Of a stretch of 64,000 nucleotides of DNA, positions 57,883 to 64,000 are shown in pieces. The DNA comes from Pseudomonas sp. MRSN 12121 (GTDB lineage: Bacteria > Pseudomonadota > Gammaproteobacteria > Pseudomonadales > Pseudomonadaceae), in the NCBI RefSeq assembly GCF_000931465.1, contig NZ_CP010892.1:496001-560000 (forward strand). The letters are read 5' to 3'. Below the pieces are notes generated by a model. That model was not told where the DNA came from, ran no database searches, and saw nothing but the letters and a program-made list of their open reading frames with translations. The translations under genes were made by a program, and so were the position numbers. Numbering within the stretch: position 1 is the first letter of the stretch; the number at the start of each line of letters is the position of its first letter.

Positions 57883-59850
57883 TTACAGCAGGATGGTGCG
57901 GATGTCCGCCAGCAGGTCGCTCAGGCGCTTGGTGAAGCGCGCGGCGGCGGCGCCGTTGATCACACGGTGATCGTAGGACAGCGACAGTGGCAGCATCAGT
58001 TTCGGCTGGAAGGCCTTGCCGTCCCATACGGGCTGGATGGTTGCCTTGGAAACACCGAGGATCGCCACTTCCGGCGCGTTGACGATCGGCGTGAAGCCGG
58101 TGCCGCCAATGTGGCCGAGGCTGGAAATGGTGAAGCAGGCGCCCTGCATGTCGTCGGCCGAGAGCTTCTTGGTCCGGGCTTTTTCAGCCAGGGAAGCGGC
58201 TTCGGCAGCCAGTTGCAGCAGGCTCTTCTGATCGACGTTCTTGATCACCGGCACCAGCAGGCCATCCGGGGTGTCGACCGCGAAGCCGATGTTCACGTAC
58301 TTCTTGCGGATGATCGCTTTGCCGCTAGGCGCCAGCGAGCTGTTGAAGTCCGGCAGTTCCTTGAGCAGGTGCGCGCAGGATTTCAGCAGCAGCGGCAGGA
58401 CGGTCAGCTTGACGCCAGCCTTCTCCGCAACGGCTTTCTGGGCGACGCGGAAAGCTTCCAGCTCGGTGATGTCGGCCGAGTCGAACTGGGTGACGTGAGG
58501 CACGTTCAGCCAGCTGCGATGCAGGTTCGATGCGCCAGCCTGCATCAGGCGGGTCATCGGCACTTCTTCGATCTCGCCGAAACGGCTGAAATCCACCGCC
58601 GGAATCGGCGGGATGCCTGCGCCACCGGTTGCGCCAGCGGCTGCAGGGGCTTCCTTGGCCTTTTGCATCATGGCCTTGACGTAAACCTGCACGTCTTCTT
58701 TCAGGATGCGACCGTGCGGACCGCTCGGGCTCACCGCGCTCAGCTCGACGCCGAACTCGCGTGCCAGCTGGCGGACGGCCGGGCCGGCGTGAACCTTGGC
58801 GCCCGGTTGGGCCGGGGCGGCGGCAGGCGCAGCAGCAGGGGCCGGTGCAGCGGCGGCCGGCGCGGCTTCAGGCTTGGCGGCGGCCGGGGCCGCGGCAGGC
58901 GCAGGAGCGGCCGCTGGGGCAGCGCCCTTGACCTTCAGCTTGAGGATCAGGTCGCCGGTGCCGACTTCGTCGTCCAGCTTGATCGAGACGCTTTCCACGA
59001 TACCGGCGGCGGGCGATGGGATTTCCATGCTGGCCTTGTCGGATTCGAGGGTGATCAGCGACTGGTCGGCTTCGACGCTGTCGCCGGCCTTGACCAGGAC
59101 TTCGATGATCTTGGCCTTGCCGGCCGAGCCGATATCGGGAACGTGGATGTCCTGGACGCTATCGGCCACCGGGGCAGCAGGCGCTGCGGCCGGAGCTGGT
59201 GCCGGAGCTGGTGCCGGAGCGGCAGCGGCCGGTGCAGCAGCCTGGGCCGGTGCGGCGGCAGGAGCGGAGCCGGCCACTTTCAAGGCCAGGATCAGGTCGC
59301 CGGTGCCGACTTCGTCGTTGAGCTTGACGCTGATGCTCTCGACCACGCCCGCGGCTGGCGATGGGATTTCCATGCTGGCCTTGTCGGATTCGAGAGTGAT
59401 CAGCGACTGATCGGCCTCGACGGTATCGCCGACCTTGACCTGGATCTCGATGATCTGTGCCTTGCCCGACGAGCCGATATCCGGCACGTGGACCTGCTGG
59501 GTCGAGGCGGCGGCAGGCGCGGCGCTCGCGGCAGCAGGTGCTGGAGCCGGGGCGGCTGCCGGTTTTTCAGCGGCCTTGGCAGCCGGAGCGGCGGCCGCTG
59601 GCGCCGCGGCAGCGGCACCCTCGACTTCCAGTTCCAACAGCTCGTCGCCTTCTTTCAGGCGGTCGCCCAGCTTCACCTTCAGGCTCTTGATGACGCCGGC
59701 CTTCGGTGCCGGCACTTCCATGCTGGCCTTGTCCGATTCGAGCGTCAGGATGCTCTGGTCGGCTTCGATACGGTCGCCGACCTTCACAAACAGTTCGATT
59801 ACTTCACCTTCACCGCTGCCGATGTCAGGTACGCGAATGAGTTCGCTCAC
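57883..59850 (-). CDS. aceF: Dihydrolipoyllysine acetyltransferase (E2 of pyruvate dehydrogenase)
   Basis: A 655-aa E2 with three N-terminal lipoyl domains; the lipoylated lysines are Lys41, Lys157 and Lys272, each in ESDKAS. Ala/Pro linkers separate them. A subunit-binding domain lies near 355-395 and the catalytic domain fills the C-terminus, with its His in DHRVINGA. It transfers the acetyl group to CoA. P. aeruginosa AceF has two lipoyl domains, so this is the longer form. Lipoyl domains 2 and 3 share long identical DNA. aceE ends 11 bases upstream. Confidence 0.96.
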   Translation of the reverse strand: MSELIRVPDIGSGEGEVIELFVKVGDRIEADQSILTLESDKASMEVPAPKAGVIKSLKVKLGDRLKEGDELLELEVEGAAAAAPAAAAPAAKAAEKPAAAPAPAPAAASAAPAAASTQQVHVPDIGSSGKAQIIEIQVKVGDTVEADQSLITLESDKASMEIPSPAAGVVESISVKLNDEVGTGDLILALKVAGSAPAAAPAQAAAPAAAAPAPAPAPAPAAAPAAPVADSVQDIHVPDIGSAGKAKIIEVLVKAGDSVEADQSLITLESDKASMEIPSPAAGIVESVSIKLDDEVGTGDLILKLKVKGAAPAAAPAPAAAPAAAKPEAAPAAAAPAPAAAPAAAPAQPGAKVHAGPAVRQLAREFGVELSAVSPSGPHGRILKEDVQVYVKAMMQKAKEAPAAAGATGGAGIPPIPAVDFSRFGEIEEVPMTRLMQAGASNLHRSWLNVPHVTQFDSADITELEAFRVAQKAVAEKAGVKLTVLPLLLKSCAHLLKELPDFNSSLAPSGKAIIRKKYVNIGFAVDTPDGLLVPVIKNVDQKSLLQLAAEAASLAEKARTKKLSADDMQGACFTISSLGHIGGTGFTPIVNAPEVAILGVSKATIQPVWDGKAFQPKLMLPLSLSYDHRVINGAAAARFTKRLSDLLADIRTILL

Positions 59851-59861
59851 AAAAAATCTCC

Positions 59862-62507
59862 TCAGCAGTCCAGTGGGTTGCGTTTTTCCGGGTCGATACC
59901 GAACTTGGTGATGGCCTCGGCCACGACCTTGGGTTCGATGTCGCCACGGTCAGCCAAGGCTTCCAGGGCTGCCAACACCACGAAATGACGGTCGACTTCG
60001 AAGAAGTGACGCAGCTTCTTGCGGCTGTCACTGCGGCCGAAACCGTCGGTGCCCAGGACTTTGAATTCCTTGGACGGGACCCACTGGCGAATCTGTTCGG
60101 CGAACAGCTTCATGTAGTCGGTGGAAGCGATGACCGGACCCTTGCGGCCGCTCAGGCACTCTTCGACATAGCTGCGCTTGGGCTTCTGGCCCGGGTGCAG
60201 GCGGTTGCTGCGCTCGACGGCCAGGCCATCGCGACGCAGTTCGTTGAAGCTGGTCACGCTCCACACGTCCGCGGCCACGTTGAATTCTTCACGCAGGATC
60301 TTCGCCGCTTCACGGACTTCGCGCAGGATGGTGCCGGAGCCCATCAGCTGAACGTGGTGCGCCGCTTCGCGGGTGTCTTCCTCGAGCAGGTACATGCCCT
60401 TGATGATGCCTTCCTCGGCAGCGGCCGGCATCGCTGGCTGCTGGTAGGACTCGTTCATCACGGTGATGTAGTAGAAGACGTCCTGCTGCTCTTCGGTCAT
60501 CTTCTTCATGCCGTCCTGGATGATCACCGCCAGCTCGTAGCCGTAGGTCGGATCATAGGTGCGGCAGTTCGGGATGGTGGCAGCCAGCATGTGGCTGTGA
60601 CCGTCTTCGTGCTGCAGGCCTTCGCCGTTCAGGGTGGTACGGCCGGCGGTGCCGCCGATCAGGAAGCCACGGGTACGGCTGTCGCCGGCGGCCCAGGCCA
60701 GGTCGCCAATGCGCTGGAAGCCGAACATCGAGTAGAAGATGTAGAACGGCAGCATCGGCTGGTTATGGCTGGAGTACGAAGTACCGGCAGCGATGAAGGA
60801 GCTCATGGCGCCCGCTTCGTTGATGCCTTCTTCGAGGATCTGGCCCTTCTGGTCTTCCTTGTAGAACATCACCTGGTCTTTATCGACTGGCTCGTAGAGC
60901 TGGCCGACCGAGGAGTAGATGCCCAACTGGCGGAACATGCCTTCCATACCGAAGGTACGGGCTTCGTCCGGGATGATCGGCACGATGCGCGGGCCGATTT
61001 CCTTGTCCTTGACCAGCTGCGCGAGGATCCGCACGAAGGCCATGGTGGTGGAGATTTCACGGTCGCCCGAGCCGTCCAGGATAGCCTTGAGGGTATCCAG
61101 CGGCGGGGTCGGAACGCTGAAGCTCTGGGCGCGGCGCTGAGGCACGAAACCGCCCAGTGCGGCGCGACGCTCGCTCAGGTAGCGGGCTTCGGCGCTGTTC
61201 GGCTCAGGCTTGAAGAACGGCAGGTTTTCCAGTTCTTCGTCTTTGACCGGAATGTCGAAGCGATCGCGGAACAGCTTCAGGCTGTCGACATCGACTTTCT
61301 TGGTGTTGTGCGCGGTGTTCTTCGCTTCGCCGGCGCCGGTGCCATAACCCTTGATGGTCTTGGCCAGGATGACGGTCGGTTGTTCCTTGTGGTTGACCGC
61401 TTCGTGGTAGGCCGCGTAGACCTTGTACGGGTCGTGGCCGCCACGGTTGAGCTTCCAGATTTCGTCGTCGGACAGGTCCGCGACCATCGCCTTGAGTTCA
61501 GGCGTGTTGAAGAAGTGCTCGCGCACGAATGCGCCGTCTTTGGCCTTGTAGTTCTGGTACTCGCCGTCGATGACTTCGTCCATGCGGCGCTGCAGGATAC
61601 CGTCGGTGTCCTTGGCCAGCAGTGGGTCCCAGAAACGGCCCCAGATGACCTTGGTAACGTTCCACTGGGCACCGCGGAACACGCCTTCGAGTTCCTGGAT
61701 GATCTTGCCGTTGCCGCGAACCGGGCCGTCGAGGCGCTGCAGGTTGCAGTTGATGACGAAGATCAGGTTGTCCAGCTTCTCGCGGCCGGCCAGGGAGATC
61801 GCGCCCAGGGATTCCGGCTCGTCGCACTCGCCGTCGCCCAGGAAGCACCAGACTTTCTGCTTGCCTGGCTGGATGAAGCCGCGGGCTTCCAGGTACTTCA
61901 TGAAGCGCGCCTGGTAGATCGCCTGGATCGGGCCCAGGCCCATGGATACGGTCGGGAACTGCCAGAAGTCGGGCATCAGCCATGGGTGCGGATAGGAGGA
62001 CAGGCCGTTGCCGTCCACTTCCTGGCGGAAGTTGTTCATCTGCTCTTCGCTGATGCGGCCTTCCATGAACGCGCGGGCGTAGACGCCTGGCGAAGTGTGA
62101 CCCTGGAAGTAGATCAGGTCGCCGCCGTGTTCGTCGGTTGGCGCCTGGAAGAAGTAGTTGAAGCCGATGTCATACAGGGTCGCACTGGAGGCGAAGCTGG
62201 AGATGTGACCGCCCAGGTCAGAATCTTTCAGGTTCGTGCGCATTACCATGGCCATCGCGTTCCAGCGCACCAGCGAGCGAATGCGGCGTTCCATGAACAG
62301 GTCGCCAGGCATGCGTGCTTCGTGGGTGACGGGAATGGTGTTGCGGTAAGGCGTGGTGATGGCGTAGGGCAGTTGCGAGCCGCTGCGGGTCGCGAGTTCG
62401 CCCATACGGGTCATCAGATAGTGAGCACGGTCTTCGCCTTCTTTGTCGAGAACCGATTCCAGGGCGTCCAGCCATTCCTGGGTTTCGACGGGATCGAGGT
62501 CTTGCAT
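59862..62507 (-). CDS. aceE: Pyruvate dehydrogenase E1 component
   Basis: An 881-aa homodimeric E1 that decarboxylates pyruvate with thiamine diphosphate and acetylates the E2 lipoyl groups. The ThDP motif GDGECDEPES and the segments LIFVINCNLQRLDGPVRGNG and GTAGRTTLNGEGLQHEDGHS are present. The ATG at 62507 (MQDLDPVETQEWLDALES) is chosen because it has a GGAGCAAG ribosome site and matches the family; longer upstream frames lie in the promoter region. First gene of the aceEF operon. Confidence 0.96.
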   Translation of the reverse strand: MQDLDPVETQEWLDALESVLDKEGEDRAHYLMTRMGELATRSGSQLPYAITTPYRNTIPVTHEARMPGDLFMERRIRSLVRWNAMAMVMRTNLKDSDLGGHISSFASSATLYDIGFNYFFQAPTDEHGGDLIYFQGHTSPGVYARAFMEGRISEEQMNNFRQEVDGNGLSSYPHPWLMPDFWQFPTVSMGLGPIQAIYQARFMKYLEARGFIQPGKQKVWCFLGDGECDEPESLGAISLAGREKLDNLIFVINCNLQRLDGPVRGNGKIIQELEGVFRGAQWNVTKVIWGRFWDPLLAKDTDGILQRRMDEVIDGEYQNYKAKDGAFVREHFFNTPELKAMVADLSDDEIWKLNRGGHDPYKVYAAYHEAVNHKEQPTVILAKTIKGYGTGAGEAKNTAHNTKKVDVDSLKLFRDRFDIPVKDEELENLPFFKPEPNSAEARYLSERRAALGGFVPQRRAQSFSVPTPPLDTLKAILDGSGDREISTTMAFVRILAQLVKDKEIGPRIVPIIPDEARTFGMEGMFRQLGIYSSVGQLYEPVDKDQVMFYKEDQKGQILEEGINEAGAMSSFIAAGTSYSSHNQPMLPFYIFYSMFGFQRIGDLAWAAGDSRTRGFLIGGTAGRTTLNGEGLQHEDGHSHMLAATIPNCRTYDPTYGYELAVIIQDGMKKMTEEQQDVFYYITVMNESYQQPAMPAAAEEGIIKGMYLLEEDTREAAHHVQLMGSGTILREVREAAKILREEFNVAADVWSVTSFNELRRDGLAVERSNRLHPGQKPKRSYVEECLSGRKGPVIASTDYMKLFAEQIRQWVPSKEFKVLGTDGFGRSDSRKKLRHFFEVDRHFVVLAALEALADRGDIEPKVVAEAITKFGIDPEKRNPLDC

Positions 62508-62615
62508 GGCTTGCTCCAGGGCGGAAAGGCTTCCAGAATCGGTTGCCTGAGTTTGCGACTGGCCTTGTGGGCAGACGATAAAATTCTTGGATTGCCGGAG
62601 GTTGATGCGGCGGCG

Positions 62616-62630
62616 TGTAGTTTTACTACA
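62616..62630. promoter_or_regulatory. Palindromic operator candidate 1 upstream of aceE
   Basis: TGTAGT-TTT-ACTACA, a perfect 6-3-6 inverted repeat, about 110 bases before the aceE ATG. It fits the T-N-GT-N3-AC-N-A pattern of FadR-subfamily GntR regulators (the PdhR group). Confidence 0.6.
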
Positions 62631-62668
62631 AATCGTCGGCCGTTTCAGCCTTTCGAATGTATAGACGA

Positions 62669-62681
62669 GTAGTAAAACTAC
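62669..62681. promoter_or_regulatory. Palindromic operator candidate 2 upstream of aceE
   Basis: GTAGT-AAA-ACTAC, a 5-3-5 inverted repeat with the same half-sites, centre 52 bases from the first. Both are in the 381-base gap between aceE and glnE (62508-62888), which is AT-rich near 62740-62820 and has no gene. Confidence 0.6.
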
Positions 62682-62888
62682 AGAAGATTGGCTTGTGGCC
62701 TCCTGCTGCGTTGTGAGAATAATCGTTACTGTTGGTCGATTTCCAATGCCAATGGGTAAGAAATTGATGCTGGCTGCCAAAATAAGAAAAATTTCAGCTA
62801 TTTCTAACTTTTGTTCGACAGTCCTTCAAGGGTTACGCCCGCAGTATTTGCCCTGGCCGCCCATTTCTACGCCGATCAAGGATAGCCC

Positions 62889-64000
62889 ATGAGCCTGCCC
62901 GCGCTTGCCGAAGTCCCAGCGATTCTCCTGCCTTTTGTCAGCCGCGCGGAGCAGTCGTTCCGTAGCGCCGTGGCGGCCCTGGAGGACGATCACGGGCTCG
63001 CTGCCTGGACGGCCGAACGTTGGGCGGAGTTTGCCCGGGTGAGCGCCGCCAGCGACTTTTTCATTGAACAGATTCTTCGTGACCCTTTGATGTTGCTGGA
63101 GCTGGTGCGCGACGGTGCGCTCGACCGCGGCTTCGGTCCGGGGGAATTGTGTGCGCAGATCGCCGCGGCGGTGGGCCAGGCCGCCAGCGAAGACGAGCTG
63201 GGCCGGGTGTTGCGGCGCCAGCGCAACCGCCATCAGGTGCGGATCATCTGGCGCGACCTGACGCGCCAGGCCGATCTGGTGCAGACCTGCCGCGATCTGT
63301 CGGACCTGGCCGACGCCTGCATCGACCAGGCGTATCAATGGTTGTACCAGCGCCACTGCGAGCAGTTCGGCGTGCCCACCGGAGCGCGCAGCGGCGAGCC
63401 GCAGCAGATGGTCATCCTCGGCATGGGCAAGCTGGGGGCCGTCGAACTCAACCTGTCGTCCGACATCGACCTGATCTTCGCCTACCCCGAGGGCGGGGAA
63501 ACGGTGGGTGTGAAGCGGGCGCTGGATAACCAGGAATTCTTCATCCGCCTGGGGCAGCGCCTGATCAAGGCGCTGGACCCGATGACCGTCGACGGCTTCG
63601 TGTTCCGCGTCGACATGCGCCTGCGGCCCTACGGCTCGGCGGGCGCGCTGGTGCTCAGCTTCAATGCGCTGGAGCAGTACTACCAGGACCAGGGGCGCGA
63701 CTGGGAGCGCTACGCGATGATCAAGGCGCGGGTGGTGGCGGGCGACCAGGCCAGCGGCGCGCAATTGCTCGACATGCTGCGGCCCTTTGTCTATCGGCGT
63801 TACCTGGACTTCTCGGCGATCGAAGCGCTGCGCACCATGAAGCAGCTGATCCAGCAGGAAGTGCGACGCAAGGGCATGGCCGACAACATCAAGCTGGGCT
63901 CCGGCGGTATTCGCGAAGTCGAGTTCATCGCCCAGGCGTTCCAGCTGATCCACGGCGGGCGCGACCTCAGCCTGCAACAGCGCCCTCTATTAAAGGTGCT
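62889..64000 (+). CDS. glnE: Glutamine synthetase adenylyltransferase/deadenylylase, N-terminal part (partial)
   Basis: The first 370 codons of GlnE; the rest is beyond the window. The nucleotidyltransferase signature of the N-terminal deadenylylase half is seen: GMGKLGAVELNLSSDIDLIF, then FRVDMRLRPYGSAG and GSGGIREVEFIAQ. The enzyme adds or removes AMP on glutamine synthetase in response to PII and glutamine. The ATG at 62889 fits the usual N-terminus. It is divergent from aceE. Confidence 0.96.
   Translation, partial: MSLPALAEVPAILLPFVSRAEQSFRSAVAALEDDHGLAAWTAERWAEFARVSAASDFFIEQILRDPLMLLELVRDGALDRGFGPGELCAQIAAAVGQAASEDELGRVLRRQRNRHQVRIIWRDLTRQADLVQTCRDLSDLADACIDQAYQWLYQRHCEQFGVPTGARSGEPQQMVILGMGKLGAVELNLSSDIDLIFAYPEGGETVGVKRALDNQEFFIRLGQRLIKALDPMTVDGFVFRVDMRLRPYGSAGALVLSFNALEQYYQDQGRDWERYAMIKARVVAGDQASGAQLLDMLRPFVYRRYLDFSAIEALRTMKQLIQQEVRRKGMADNIKLGSGGIREVEFIAQAFQLIHGGRDLSLQQRPLLKV

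Noticed and set aside
59985..62672. 895-codon plus-strand frame antisense to aceE
   Set aside because: Shadow frame; aceE motifs are unambiguous.

Overview
The window is chromosomal DNA of a fluorescent Pseudomonas, most like the P. fluorescens / chlororaphis / protegens group. The evidence is high GC, Pseudomonas-type REP sequences, and a gene order that follows the P. aeruginosa block from pilQ (PA5040) down to glnE (PA5014). Genus assignment is firm; the species is inference.

Layout. 1-11,250 is core metabolism on the plus strand: the end of pilQ, aroK, aroB, an AAA/SPOR membrane protein, gltB, gltD and hemE. 11,364-14,083 holds a small periplasmic BOF protein and a divergent MFS transporter / LysR regulator pair. 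14,400-33,106 (minus strand) is one compact operon of about 21-22 genes for an aryl-polyene-type lipid. Its parts are type II fatty-acid/polyketide enzymes (three ketosynthase-like proteins, one ketoreductase, two dehydratases, two ACPs), an MIO aromatic ammonia-lyase, an aryl-ACP ligase, acyl- and glycosyltransferases, a thioesterase, an MMPL exporter with LolA-like and lipoprotein partners, plus a FAD oxidoreductase, a methyltransferase and a cation/proton antiporter. Most junctions are 4-nt ATGA overlaps. It sits between the LysR gene and a ParA-like ATPase gene, as an insertion in the PA50xx backbone.

33,447-37,158 carries the ParA-like ATPase, trxC, a higBA-type toxin-antitoxin pair with two palindromic operator candidates, and selO. 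37,207-46,869 carries mscK, cvrA, a chemoreceptor, a small coiled-coil protein with zapA, and an acyl-CoA dehydrogenase. 47,198-53,095 is the divergent proline-utilisation pair putA/putP with five GTTGCA PutA-type sites between the genes. 53,245-62,507 carries rlmJ, msrA, a dipA-type c-di-GMP phosphodiesterase and the pyruvate dehydrogenase genes aceE-aceF. AceF has three lipoyl domains, two of them near-identical in DNA. glnE starts at 62,889 and runs off the end.

How the cluster likely works (inference from family knowledge): the ammonia-lyase makes an aryl-acrylic acid starter, the ligase domain loads it on an ACP, and the KS/CLF, KR and DH enzymes extend it to a conjugated polyene. The acyl/glycosyltransferases attach it to a lipid, and the LolA-like, MMPL and lipoprotein components move it to the outer membrane. 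The cluster type is known. The less standard parts are the Phe-His selectivity pair of the lyase, the ligase-dehydratase fusion, the antiporter/FAD/methyltransferase block and a 40-codon coupled ORF. No tRNA, rRNA, CRISPR array, insertion sequence or prophage was recognised.
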